From: Liolophura sinensis
Taxonomy: Eukaryota > Mollusca > Polyplacophora > Chitonida > Chitonidae
DNA length: 64,000 nt
Reading direction: 5' to 3'
Assembly (NCBI RefSeq): GCF_032854445.1
Contig: NC_088301.1
Location: 45,071,116-45,135,115, forward strand
Shown: positions 36,251-51,200 of the stretch, one piece after another
Layout of the letters: the number at the start of each line of letters is the position of its first letter
Numbering within the stretch: the stretch's first letter is position 1
Translations under genes and position numbers: made by a program
Notes under the pieces: model-generated
The model's database searches: none
Seen by the model: the letters and a program-made list of their open reading frames with translations, nothing else
Told to the model about the DNA's origin: nothing

Positions 36251-39200
36251 CTGGAAGTGGTAAGACAGAATTGTAAAATTTCAGTTGCCACTAAATAGCC
36301 TTATTTCAGTTACAAATTTACTACAGGTAATGCTGAGTCAAACTCTGAAGTAAGAAAATACACTGTAGATATCACTTGCTAATAATCAGCAACTTGAAAG
36401 GGAGACAACTCATGAAAAATCCTCACACATTGCTGATGCAAACAATAGAGTGTGAGGCGTTGTAAAGGCAATTCAGACTCTCCCATCATCTGCAATGTAT
36501 TAAACACTTTTAATTGCATGGATTGCTTTCATCTTTACAATTAACCAGTGCCATTAATATACCTGTTAATTATCAACTATACAAGAAAGAGCACAGCCAA
36601 ACTTTCAACTGTAAAATTTTTCTACTGGTACATGTACATGCGTATGTCACAAAATTAGCAATTCTTGTGCTGCTATCTTACCAGCTGCATCTTCCATGAC
36701 TACATCCACAAAACTGGGATCCCTTGACCGCCCAGCCTTAGTCCGCGCCCAGACGTAAAACCTGTACTGGTGACCACCAGACAGGCCAGTGATTTTGGCC
36801 GCTAACATGGAAGGGTTTGGCACCTCAGGTTTGAGAGGTTGGATAGGGCCAACCTCTGTGACACTCACTGTAAACCAAAAAGATGACTCAGTCAATATCT
36901 TCTTATATTGATTTCAGAATGGGTAAAGTAAAGTTATCTTCCCTTAAATTCCTACTTACAGCACATTAATATATAGGTAGTATATGTCACAGGCACTTGT
37001 ATCACCCCTTCCTTTAGTTTTAATCAAAGACACATTATACTGACAGTCGTTATAAAGTATCTTGTATTAGAGTGCAGGGGCAGATAACCCTGATATGTCT
37101 GACTGTGCTACATACACTCCCAACCTCTCATGAGCATGAAGAATATATACCCCATAGTCCGGTGATCCATACTCTGTATCAGCTGTGTAACATAAACTTT
37201 AACTGATAACTTTCTAATTGCCTAGTTATACATATCCCACATGAAGAATAGGGCTTTACAGTTACAATATGTATACGTTTTCAGGCAATTAATGGTCATT
37301 TATTACTTTTTGCTTACCAATGATTTATGTTTGGTGGATATGATCAGTGTGCTGCAATATTTATTGTAACCTGACTGACTTATAAATCTTCCACCTTGCC
37401 TAATAAGGTATTAACTTTTCACTTCCAATATCCTATTTCTTCATAGGACTCCAATATTTACAACACAGCTTTAATAAAGCTTTTATGGTGTATTGCACTT
37501 GTTCAATGCAGATGTACCTGCTTGGTACCCAATGTCATACCCCAGTAGTATGCCATTGGGTTCATCAGGGGGAAGCCACTCCAGCTGAACATAGGAGCTG
37601 CCCAATGCCTCTACACGTAAGTCTCTTACTGCTCCTGGAGCTAGACAAATCACACAAACATGAAAACATTTAGAAACATTTGTCACTTGAACAGCCAATA
37701 CAAGATCATGTGCAAGTTTTTACATCGAGGCTTAAAAAAAGACTTAATACTACTTTTCATAACCATCATCTTTTATAAATCTGCAAGAGGTTTCCTGACC
37801 ATTATAAATGTAAATCAGAGAAAAACCAATTCTGTGCATAGACTCTATTACAACATGTGCCTACTAACTTAAATGATCTACTAATGAACATCAAGCAGGC
37901 CTACTTTTTGTACTTCACAGTAAATCCTACCAAACGAAAGGAAACTGGTGAAATCCTTTGTTGTCCAGAACAAAATAAGACTACTCTAAAGAGTGCACCT
38001 GTATTATGAATAAAATATGCTAAGACTACTTACTGCCCTCTGGGGTGAAGAAGTCAATAGTCTGGCTAGGTGGGCCAGTATAGTGAGTGTTCATAACAAC
38101 AACCTGTGCTCTGAGTGCTGTGTAAGCTGGTAGCCCGTTCAGAGCAGCACGGATGTCAGGACCATGGGTCCTACCTGGACTATCAATGAACACATCTATC
38201 TGACGTAACCTATGTCTCCCTTCACTTGACTTCCAATAGCGAATCTGAAACATTACAAAAATGAAACAAGCAATGAGAGATTTGTTTCAATGGCTTTGTA
38301 CTACATCATGTTTTATGCCCATATATATTTCAGAGCCGTCAAAGGCTGAGACAATAAGCTCTTGACCAATGAAGATGAATGTTTGGATTAAGCTCTTCCA
38401 GGACTGGGGGTTTCTTCAGTGCTTGTTGAAACGTAGCATGGTGGTTTCCACTAGCATCTTCCTAGATTGCTCCACGAAAAACCCTGACCTTGATCATGTG
38501 GGTGGAATTTTCCTGTGTAACCTAAAATCAACATGTAGGCACAATAGCCCTTAAATCATACATATGTAACTCCAGGCTCTCATTTTATCCTTAAAAACTG
38601 CAAATGCATCTAGTTACAATATAGGTCCTCTGTCTTCAAAGTTCTCAACACCTGTGGTGTTTTATGACATGCTAAGGTCAATAAAGGTAATTATTGTATA
38701 ACAAATACATGAATCAATGGAATGATGTGGTTTATGGGCAATGTTTATTAAAAAGTCATAAACTACTGAAATATTCCGGCAAAAATTTTTTCTTCAATAC
38801 ATTAACAATCATGGTTCAAGCAGCTAGAAAACAAGGACTTCAGAGTACAGGAAGCAAAATTATTTTCATGATCAAAGGTTCTACTTTAATAACTTGTCAC
38901 ACCCTCTGGACATTTGATTGAACTAGGGAGGTGATCACATATAATAGTACCACTCAGGTGTTATAAATATGGTGTGTATATAGTGAGCCAGTGGTGTAAA
39001 TGTAAAAAACAGAACATTGAACATTGAAAAAATGTACCAGTTGTCTAAACTCTGCTTCGTATTCCACACTAATATGCAGCATCCTTGCCTTCATCAAAGA
39101 AGAAAATGTATGAACGCATCAATACAGCAAGGGATGAACAACCAATACAGCAAGTGTCAAACCCATACTGTAAATGCAAATAACCCATATTGCAAGGACG

Positions 39201-42200
39201 ACTGAGAAGAAAGCAACAGACGACACAATCAGGGTGAGATGATCAAATATCAGGGTCAATGAAGTTGTGCTGCTCAGTCCCTCTCAAACAAATTGATTAA
39301 GGTTTCTTGAGACGGTCTCTTCACAGTTGAGACTCTGGAAGTCTGAGAAACATATTCAGGTCAGACGAGCCAGAGGAAAGACTAACGATGCATCAGACAC
39401 CAGAGAAAATTGGAAATTTCCAAGTGCATGGACTTCAAAAGAAATCTGCGACCTGCACTACAACACATTCTCTTTGTAATTTGCTCTCCGTTAAATGTGC
39501 TCAATTTCTCTTTCTCACATCAATCCTTTTATTAGCATTTTTATCAACATATTAAATGAACATGATCAAACTTCAGCTGATTTTAATTGCTGCACTTGAT
39601 CCCAGTTCCTGATTAAAGATTTGCAGCAAACTGTGTCTTTCTTAACTGTTGCCCAGAAATAATCCTTCCTTGACAATAGGGTTGCAAAAAAAAAAAAACA
39701 ACAAAAGACCAATTTCCAGAAAATTCCTATCCACTGACATCATGTTGAATTTAAATCCTTTAGCACAATGTCGCATTCGATTTGTTAACCCCTGTTTCAA
39801 CCATGAACTTGGCCATGCCACACTCACAATAGCTAGTTAGTTTGCTATAACTTTGTCCATGTTGAGGCAGTTTGATGCAATTTCTTTCTCAATAAGTGCA
39901 TCATTCCTTGGATACACACACACTGGTAACAGATTTTCATACACTATTTAGGGCTAAAGATGGCCCTAAAATATGATAGAAATCACATGTAGTATATTAA
40001 TTTAGACACTTCACATACAATGTAAATCCATGATTTACATGTACATGCTATCCAATTCATTATATTTCAAACTTTTTACAAATTTCAGTCAAAAAGTAGA
40101 AAAAGCTAGAATAATAACATAATAATGACTGAAAAGATAAAAATCCATTTCCTGATCTATAAAAACTTCATAAACCTAGCCATCTTACCCTGTACCCTCG
40201 AAATCTGCCATGTATTTTTTCCACTGTCGTATCCACAGCTTCCCAGATGAAGTGTGCAGAGTGCGGTTGCACTGGTTTGTCAGGATCCAATCGGAAATCT
40301 TTTGGTGCTACTTGTGGCTCTGAAATATGATATACAGTATTTGCAGCTTTCAAGTGTCAGTGTATGTTGGGAAAATTGACGACACTCTAATAAACCACAC
40401 TTAATATTTATTCCAAAAATGAAATCATTTTGTATTTAATGTCATCATTATTATTATGCTATCATCATGCAAACATAATCTTGTAATACTACTCATACAT
40501 GCACACTACATGTGCGCATTTTACATGAAAATTCTTAGTGGATCTACAGGATCATTCACACTATACATGCACTTGTGGGTAATTGATATGCAGATCCCTA
40601 TAATACAGATATAACAGAAATTGACCTTACTGCATAAAGTAGTCCACAAAATGTAAACCTACATTTATCATCAATGCATATGATTGTGTTTAGAGGGTTT
40701 CCTCAATTTTTTATAACTGACAACACCTGTTCCAAAAACTTATGAACTTGTATTGTATGTAAAATGATAACATAATTGCAGGGTAGGGTTTATTTATGTT
40801 CCAAGTGTCTATTTCATTTTTCGTTTCACAAACAATTATAATATATAAACCAGTCTGTACCTGTGAATTATAATACGCAATTATACACATCTACAGTGAA
40901 GTAGAGAGCAGAGGTTATCTCCCCTTATACAGCAGTGTCCAGCCCATATAAAGCTTGCAATATCTGCAGCTCTTGGGCACAACTCATTCTTTTCCACATT
41001 AGCTGTCTTGAATAGGAATGCTTTCAATTCTGTTATTACACGTCATCTTTACTTAGCAGAAATGACAATGACTTCCTGTTACTTTATGACATTATTATAT
41101 TTAAGCTTTTCAACAGAGGGCTGTGAAATTCTCCAGCGACACAGATTTGTATAGGCGTACTGCTTGATGATGACTGCCTGCTTAGTGTATGAACTGTGTC
41201 ATTTCAGTGCATGCAGCAAAGGGTATATTGGACAATAGCTTCTTACTTAAGCTAAGAATCAAAGTGATTTCCAGTTCACAGTACCATGTAATGATATTAT
41301 CAGTATTAGGTATTTACACTTTCCGAATATACATATCACAGACTGTTGTGCCTAAAATTGGTCACGACAGCTTTGTATATTGGACCAGGAAATTTATGTT
41401 CGGCACCTAATTGCGCCAGCAATATATATGAAATATCTAGACCATGTGGCTAACAGATCTCTAAAAAAAAGACTATAATCTATACAGAATGTGTAAATCC
41501 CAAATAACGATAATAAAATCCGAAATAACAATAATAAAATTAAAAAAATATTAAAAAGTATAAAAACTTTGTAATTGACATATACCCATTTCCACACATT
41601 AAAATACCAGTAGTGAAACATAGGTGCAAACAGAAGGAATATCACACAAATGTGGAGAACAGAGATATGTTATTTTAGACAAACATGCATCTAAACAAGA
41701 TTCAATTTCCTTAACGATGACACAAACTCACCATCTTCTCCTGATCTACCAAGGATAACGAATGCAGGTTGGTAAGACTCCCCGATGTTATTAACAGCCT
41801 TGACCTTGACTTCATACAGACCATACACAGTCTCCACATCAATCTCAATCTGGCCTTGTTTTGAATTCTCCACGACCTGACTGTGCCAATAGGTGCTACC
41901 TTTGGGTCGCCAACTGACAACATAGTGAAAACCTGGCCCATTGTGTAGAAGTCGTGGCATTGGCTGTAAAATAAGGGAGTAAACGAATACTTAGATCAGC
42001 ACACATATCAATACGATACCAAATGGATTAATAAAATACACATAACATATGAAATGGTATAAAAATCATTACAAAAAGGTCATGATTGTGTATACTTTTA
42101 GGGATTGTGTTGATATTGTGCTACACAAAAGTAGATCTCGACTGCAGAAAAGTTTCCATCAAGAAATTTCAAATCAATGACTTCTTGGTTTTGTTTTTTT

Positions 42201-45200
42201 TTTTAGACAAAATCTTTTCACGTTATTGAGTAGGCTTCAGTGCCCCTAGCTAGCCCTCCAGATTCTGCCACTGCTTCAAGATAAATACGTATTGATGATT
42301 TTTTTTCTTCTTTTTTTCATTTCTCAGGCTTTAGATGCATCTGTGAAAATACCCAGCCAACTTGACCAAGAGTAACAGGTTGAGAAAAAAAAAGCTTTCA
42401 CATATTTGTAGTCTAAGAAGGTTTGATTTGTAAGTCCCCAAGTGTGTATCTGTGAAGACTTTTTACATGGGAGACAAATCACCTCTGGACTTATCACTTA
42501 AGCAAACTAGATAACGCTTTGTTCCAGAGCCACTAAATACGATTGAGAACTAATCTCTTGGATCAGATAAGATTGATGAGCCCTCCTGTACAAAGCAAAA
42601 ACGAGTCTGTCTGCACGCTAGTCCATAAATCTTCGCCTGAACGGCTCCAAAAACTTCCTAATATCAGTAATTGAACGATAGCTCTAGCAATTTAAACTTT
42701 GGACCTAGGTTATGTTTATCACACCGATATGCCACCAAAAAAAGATTGGCAACTGAACTTCCAATAGTTTTTAAACCACAAAAGTTGGACACAAGACAGC
42801 TGAGGTCAAATAATGATTTCTAGCATGAAAGCACTCAGATGCACAAAGGATCAAAGTACCACAACTTTTTATGGTTAACTTTTTAAATGGTGCACCTGGC
42901 ATGATTACTTCTCTGATACTTTTGAGCTTTTCTTATGCTATTATGACCAAGACCATTACCCAAATAATACAACATAATACAACAGATTTCATTCAATGTA
43001 TCTACTACATGTATTTCAAATATACATTTACTGGTGGTATAGACAGTAGTGTTTTTCAGTAATGTGTGTTCTGGACAACTGCTTTTGTTTGTCAACATGC
43101 ATTTGTTGCATATGACTGTATATGACTGTCATTCTGCACACTTTTGGAAAAAAACAGCTGCATATATGCATTCATGTCAACTACAATATCTGAGCTGTAA
43201 CCACATGCATTAATTAATATCTTTGAATATTTTTGCAGACACACCATGAATAGTTATTTACAATAAGAAATAGTTATCTACCAATAAGAAACTTATTCAA
43301 ACAGTGAACACAAATGGAGTTTCGTTGTCCACTTGTAAGAGTTCTGTCCTTAGATATTTACTCGGCATTTCAGAATCGTTATCGGGGGCTTAGGTGATTA
43401 AGAAGCAGGGATGTGCAAAAATAGCTTAGCCAGGAGAAGCCATTGAGATTTAATTCAAGTCCCGGAACCAGCCAGCCCATACACGCCGGCATGCTTTCAA
43501 TCTTCGTTTGTCCAATCGAAAGGTAATCTGGTGTAATCCTTTGTGAAAACATGACCACATGCACTTGTGGCCCATTTCACTCTTAGACTTAGAGTTCAGG
43601 ATAAAAAAGATTTTTCTCAATAGCAACATACATGTTTATCAATGTTTTATTGCGCCTTGTATTTTTACCTCTCATTCAACCCCGCGGTCTGATTTTGCAT
43701 GGTTTCAAACTTCTTAGACCCTATGCATATACCATATTGTACCTCTGACTGTTTGTCAGTCAAATAACATTGCTGTATCAGCCCTTTAAAGAATGGCCAA
43801 CTGTAGTATCATGAACTATTTGCAACAAAACTAGTGTCAAATGAGAAGAATGAAATAGTTCTGATACCTGTGGACATGTGGCCTGGACAATGACGAAGAA
43901 AGTTTATAAATTACACGTTCTGCAATAAATTATTACAGGTACATACATATATGGTGGTTATTTTTTTGGTAATGCAGAAGAATACCATCTAAGAGGCTAA
44001 TCTGGTGACCACGTACACCCTATGCTATACTGAATACACTGACATATTAAATTTAATGCACAGACATATTTTCATCTTTGAGCTAAAGGGAAAACAAGAG
44101 CAATGCACTTTTCTCTAGAACAGAAATTTGCCAAAATCTTGAGTAATTAGAGAAATTTTAGTCTGTCTGGAGCATAATATGCAGTTATGGTGCCAACACA
44201 ATACTAGGTGCAGTCGATGGGCTATCAGTGTTCTGTGCAAGGGGCTTGGGACCACTTCCTCCAGATGTTGTGTCATCCTACAAAATCCATACAAATATCC
44301 CTTAATCATTTATCATTTCCTGGTATCACAAATTCTTGCACATATGATGGACTTTTTCCCAGCCTCTAATCAATTATAAAACATCCTTTTCCATCTCATA
44401 TCCTACATGTATCATTGAGGAGAATGGAGAGTAAACCCAGGTTTGTGTATGTGAGTGTTCTGGTATAATAACTCCCGTCACAGTAGGGATATCAGGGAGA
44501 ACAGAGGCTTTAATAGAAGCACTCTTGAGGACAGAGTTATGAAATGCTGGTCTGTGGGAGAGTATAAATGGGGGGTTAGTCACTGGTCATCCATTAGTGG
44601 CACAGTCAAGTGACTCAGACTGACATGAGTAACACGATACTGCTATATGCAACACACAGGGTACTCAGGCTATAGAATCATGTAGCCACATGGCCAATAT
44701 TTATCTACATTTGTTGGCTGATCCACAAATAAAATTATCCAACCTGTGACACTGATAGGCCGAAACATAAAACTATACCTGTTAATGTATCTATGGAATC
44801 ATGTTTTATCTGTGCCAATGAAATAAATTCATCACTATTGCCTAGCCAAGAAGGTAATACTTTTACTACCATTTATTTCTTAATATCTGTGACTTTTCTA
44901 CCTATGAGTCAAAGATTAATTTTCAAAAATGCTATTGGAAACTTTCAAAATGTGAGTGCATTTACAGTGTAGATGTAATAGCTGTACATCATCAAAAAGT
45001 TACAACCCTAAGCACTCACTCACTCAAAAAGTTACATCTTGGTTTTCAAGAAAGTTGGTGAACACTTGTGCCATAGTTAAACCAATGAAAAAGTGGCTTG
45101 GTTTCAAAAGCCAGTTCACGGATAAAGCACAACTTTCAATCATTCAAGTAATTGTAAGCATTACTTTGGTCTGTTTACTGATAATTATGACATCTGGTGG

Positions 45201-48200
45201 AACGCGGAACCTTACGCTATAAACCAAGGGCATATAGTAATCTACATGTAGGTTTTTGGTGCCTGTACTTTCCATATTCTTATCATTAAATTAGCCTGAA
45301 CTGAAGTAAGCATCAAAAATATGACAAACGAAAACAAGTTACAAACATACTTTAAAAACAAATTTTGGTCATGATTATGAGTGCTCCATTAATATGGAGA
45401 TACAGGGAAAAGCAAGGTTACAAAGTGACAATGTTAGTTCGGTTGATAAGGGCTGTCACAGAATTTAACCATTACAAATGCATGCTTTTACTCTTTGAAG
45501 GAAACTGTTTCAGTGCTAATGTTCCCCTTGGTGCAGGAGCTAAAACATTTGAAAGCATGCTGGAAAACCACAAGATTACCCCCCCCCCCCCCCCCCAACC
45601 CCCCCAACCCCTCCCCCATCCCTACTTTACCCCCAACAACATGAGATAAGATATCAACGATATCAGAAAAAAAAAAAATAATGACATGTCTTAAATGTTA
45701 TCCAAACTGTACAGGAGAAGTTGTATAACAATACTCCTATTTCCAGGCTTCCTAAAAACTGTGGTGTTGTGAGTCAAATCTACAAAAAAAAAATGAAAAA
45801 ATAATCTATGCTATCTATAACTATTAATCTGAACACCTGCATATAACAACTATAATAAACAAATGCCTGTTGGCTCAAAAAGTTTGCATCTGACAGTACA
45901 GCAAGGAGAATTCGCTCATTATATACATCTATGTTTAACCTGTCAACTCCTTGAAAATTCCATAACAAACCACAGGTTATCAGACTCTCACAGATTTAGA
46001 AGAAAATATACAGGCTGCTTTGTATTTACAAACACATAAGTGCCCGCCCCCCTCCCATCTTTCTTATCTGTTATGGAGAACATATACTGTGTTATTCAGA
46101 CCTACTAACATTTTAACATTTAATCTGTTCCAAATCTGCAAAAATATGGTAAAAAAGAAAAAGTAAAGCAAAGATCTTGCAATATCTGTAAGGATGTGTG
46201 TACCAACTTTGAACAGGTTAAGATATTTACCTTGTCTTTAGTTTTCTACACATATTCCTCACAAGATCATCACACCCAAAAAAGAACAGGTGCAATCAAG
46301 ATGTCACCTTTGCATTCACAATGGGGACATAAACTGTGCTACATATGTCCTGTCAGCCACATTACATTAGAACCTTAGTTCAGATCAAATGTTGGATTCC
46401 AGATGTAGCTTTTAATGTCAGATTTTTACTAGTCACATATAAGCGTTGTACATGTAAGATGTACAGGCAAGGAAAAGTTCTAAATTTATTTTTAGAATAA
46501 CTCACACAGATTTAGACAGCTCCTCGGTCTTTAGACAGCTAAATATTTGTCTAAAATTACATCAGTTACAATGTATGTGAAAATATCACTATCATTATAT
46601 CACATGTGAGTAGGTTGGGGCAGACTTTTTGGATCTATTGCTTATTGATTTATTGATTTATTTATTTGATGTTTTACTAAATACTAAAGAATACTCAAGA
46701 ATATTTCACTTGTATTGATTTATTTATTTGATGTTTTGCTAAATACTAAAGAATACTAAAGAATATTTCACTTGTACAACCCAGGGCCATCTGAAGGTAC
46801 CTTCCCACGTACAGCCGTAGAGGAAGCCTGCGTGAGCTGGACATGAACTCACAGCGATTACATGGAAAACAGGCTCCGCGGTCTTAGCGCTGCACTTGCA
46901 TGCTAACCCTCTCAGCCATGGATTCTGTCTATTGAAATTAATCATCACTCTTCCCATTCTGAATTTCTACCATCTCTTTCTATGTAACTGTATGGTAAGA
47001 TTTATTGTGAACATTTGGCAGAATTCACAAAGCTTTTGCATTTGTTCAACATCATGAATAGTTCATTTGTTATAAAGCTTTCCCTTACTACATGTACCTT
47101 CCAAATGCCCTGAAGATGAAGAGGCTAACGCAAAATACAACATATGTCACAAAAATTTTAAATGACAAAAAGAACATTTGGGCTAGGGCCATATGGTGAT
47201 GTAAATGTAGATAGATGGTCATGTAAGTGATGATCAATGAGCTACAAATCTTTGTCTTTGGCTTTGTGCATAACAACTTTCACCCCAACTCCAACCCAAA
47301 CCCCCAACAAATTAACCGTACATGACAAGACTGACCAAGACAATTATATCTTTTTTTGAACACTCAAGAGAAAACTGAGTCTTTCTCATCAGTCTGTCAA
47401 TGTCATGTCCACGAGTGACTTGTCAGAAGTTTAAATTGTACTTGTTCATCAAATAACAAGGCCAAACTGCAGTGTATCAGAGAATGATAGAGACATCTTG
47501 CTTAAACAGACAAATTAAAAAAAAACAAGCTTATGTTTTAAATCTTTTTGTAATTAAGAAGGAATGCTCAGTCAGTGTTTGAGTCTTGTGCCACAAGAAT
47601 CGGATGACTCACGTTCGACCTTGATGGATGCTCTCCATCACGTTTTGGCAATTAGCATTCCTCAAGGAGACATTCTAACAAGATCCTTAAGATCTTTAAC
47701 CCCAGAGCTCAATTAAACTTCTCTTCTGAACACGTCGCAGCTAAATCAGCTTTGTCAACAGAAAAGCTAAGCATCTTCCCCAATAACACCTGTTCTCCAT
47801 TCTTCATGGTGGCCATAAACACAAATCTAAAAGCAATACCAATCAAAGAAATCAACACAGAAAAGTATCCTGCTTCTATGACATTCAAGTTAATTTGTGA
47901 AACTACATGTATTTATTTTTTTTTTTGCCTGGTGCTTTTATATTTCACTTATACAATGGCAGCCAGCATTATGGTGAGAGGAAAACCCACGATCACCTGC
48001 AGGTTGCTGCCAGACCTTCCCACGTATGGCTGGAGAGGAAGCCAGCATGAGCTGGACTTGAACTCACAGCGATCGCATTGGTGAGTGGCTCCCGGGTGTG
48101 CTGACCACCTTGGCCACGGAGGCCCCTGAAACTACATGTAATACATGGATGGACATGGAATCATACAAAATAGCCACTTACTGTCCATTCTATGATGAGC

Positions 48201-51200
48201 TTCCCCTTCTTATTGGTAACTGTCCGCACATTCTCTGGATTACCATCAGGATGATCTGGGGGTGTCCAGCAAACTTTCCTGGTGGCATAACTTGGCGTAC
48301 TTAATCCAACAGAGTTCCGTGCCACCATACGAAAAGAATAGTTCCCATAAGGAAACAGGTTCACAACAGTAGTTCTGACAAAATGTGGAATTTCTTCATC
48401 GTAATCATACCAATGGTCTGGGTCAGAAGAAGTATTGAACTGCACAATGAAGTTTTTAATGGCATCGCCATTTTCATTTCCAGGTCTCCACAATATTTCC
48501 GCTGAATGTGCCAAGCAGTTGATAACCTGTACGTCCACTGGTTGATCAGGTGGCGCTAAAAACAACAAAAGGTACAATACTTTAAAATAATGATGAAAGG
48601 TATGACTAACAAATACAAAGATCCTACGTGTACAATGAATAATGAGCTGTCCTTGTAACAGCAAGACTGTATTTACATTTTTTCAAGCAATTTGCCCAAA
48701 GAAAATTCATTGCATCTGAATGTCTCTTCAGTGGAATATAAACATAGCCTATGTGGTTAACACATGTTCATGTTCAGATCCAACTGTGTTGACTAAGTGA
48801 TTAATGTAGTCACACATTCTGGAAAGATCTTACCTTTGAAAAGAAAAAGGTCATTTGGTTTGATACTCTAAAACCAAATGAATTAAACAGAGCTTTTCCT
48901 CAAGTGAATTTTACATCACTTCTGTAGTGTTCAAAATAAATACTATTAAACAAATTTGTAACTTCATTACACAAAGAATCAGCTGCATAAATGTCATTAA
49001 CCTGGTCGCTTAGGTGCTTTAATTAATATTTCAAGCCACACGTCTTGGTGATCACTCAAGCAAAAAGTCCCCCTGGAGGGAAACCCTTTATAAAAAAGGG
49101 GAGGCAACTTCAAAATGACTCGCAAAGAAAGTAATTAGCATGCAAGCCAGGGGCTGAAGAAAATTGGTCTCTCCAACCGCACGCCATTCTGTCTCTCCAA
49201 TTTCAACCTCAATTTACTGCTCATGTGATTGGAGCCAATCAAATTAACTTACAGACTACTTCAGATGCAGAATTTTGGACCAATATAGCTATGTGGAAAA
49301 GAATAATGTATGTCAGAATGCAGATGGTATACATGCATGTGCAAGGTGCAATGGCTATACAACATGAAATGAACTATCTTGTCACTGGTAAAATTGAATT
49401 GAACACCTCTAATGAAGTTCTTCAAATTACTAAGCCCTTCCAAGAAATTAGTTTTCTTTTGAAGTTCTTGACTACACTTCATTTCTTTCTGTTGTTTCTC
49501 AAGTCTTCAATGTAGGCCATGTTTTGCTTTATTGATGACTCTGAGCTGTCGCCTCTATCAGCCAATCACCAGTGGTAATCTCTTTGGTGGGCCAGACTTG
49601 TCTAGGAACTGATACGCTAAATCTTTACAGAAAATCAGTTAAGGAAAACAGACAAATCTTCAACAAAATAAATGTAATAGGGTTAATTAAAATATTTCTA
49701 TTGAGAAAGTGCGCAGAAAGTCATTGCTTTCGCAGAAAAATATAGCATGTGCAGACTCAGTGAAAAATGACTGACGTTTTTCTCAAATGATTATGACACA
49801 TGCAGGTGTTATTTTTGCCATTGTTGAATGATAACAGCCTCTGGAGCTGGAGCACTAGCATAGCTGCTAGTTTTTGTGAATGAGCAGAAAATGGCCGATT
49901 GCAAAAACCTGTGCCAATGGCTTAAATTTTTACAGCATTTATCACATCCCATGTTCATTCCTGTAACTACACACACTTGTTATGCTGTAGCTTTTTTGAC
50001 AATTATTTTGACCTTCTATGAAACTAGGTTGCCATGACAGATAATGTCAGCCATACATCCACAGGAAAAGATGGGGCAGTTGTCTGACAGTTACAGCTCT
50101 TTCATACACCCCAATGAATTCTCCACAGTTTCCGTGTCATTTCAGAACCCCATCTCCAAGGACCCAGAATAAGGGCCTTGACTTTGCGAAGACGGATAGC
50201 CACTAGCCCAGCCAATGAAATCAGGCAAAAGGTTAAGAGGAACTCTAGGCAAAATTGGCTGATAAAAGGACAGTGGCAGTAGAGCTATTACGCTGCCTAT
50301 GTGTGCCATTCATTCACATTGGTGAAGTAACAATGTAATTCCTCGGCGAAATCTAAACACAAATAGCCTTTCAAAACTTGATTGTGTGGTAACCTTGTGA
50401 GAATGGATTTCTATAGTTGACGTAGATGTTCCAGTATAATTTAGTTAGACATATTTACATGTATTAGCCTTCACTGAGCAGAAACAAAGCTTTCTCTCTA
50501 CCTTTTCTACAGGTATATATATATATATATATACACATGAGTGTTAAGAACATATACACTGTATTCATTCTAGATGTATTTGCAAGGTTAAAAAAAAGAC
50601 CCTTTATAAACATGGTAACACCTTCTTTTCACCTCTATGGTAAATAACGCTGGAATATACATGAACAGAATTACATCAGTAAACCTGTATGCATCTTTTA
50701 AATACGTGAAAAACCTTACACTTAATACGCCATTAGACACTCCATCGAGAAGTCGGCTAGTTCTTTGATGTCCCAGAAGACATCGATTTGGGCGTAGAAA
50801 AAGATGGCAATTATCTGTGCCACACAGACGGATGGCGCCAAGATGCTCAGTCTCCCGCAATGCTCAACAAAACCCTCTGCAGCAGGGGAGAAACAGCTCA
50901 ATAAATTACTATAGGCATTCCGATAAATGTGGAGAACATCTTCAAAACATATTCAGTGGTGCTTTCTTAGTTTCCTATACACGCCTTAGTAAAACTTTCA
51001 CATTGGATGAATGAGGAACAACCTACACAGTGCAGATTTTCCGTCCTCATGAAAGTGCCAAGAGCCTTTAAAGCTTTCCATCATTACACCCTCGAACAGC
51101 ATCAGTAAATTTCGTGTTCACTTACCGCCCTTAGCATGATCGATCCAGCCAGTTGTTTTGTGAAATAAGCCAATTATGCCTATACACATACATGTGGTAA

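Larger units (their letters stand above)
41964..48181 (-). other. Large intron within FN3-2 (6.2 kb)
   Basis: It holds two SINE copies (46651-46921 and 47912-48126), a C-run with neighbouring poly-A (45578-45612, 45668-45678) and AT-rich sequence. Open frames on either strand show no domain. Confidence 0.7.

Noticed and set aside
36647-36695. Read-through of the FN3-4 exon into its intron as an alternative ending
   Set aside because: The frame adds only about ten residues (GKIAAQELLIL) and crosses a strong GTAAG donor. Less likely than splicing, though intron retention cannot be excluded.
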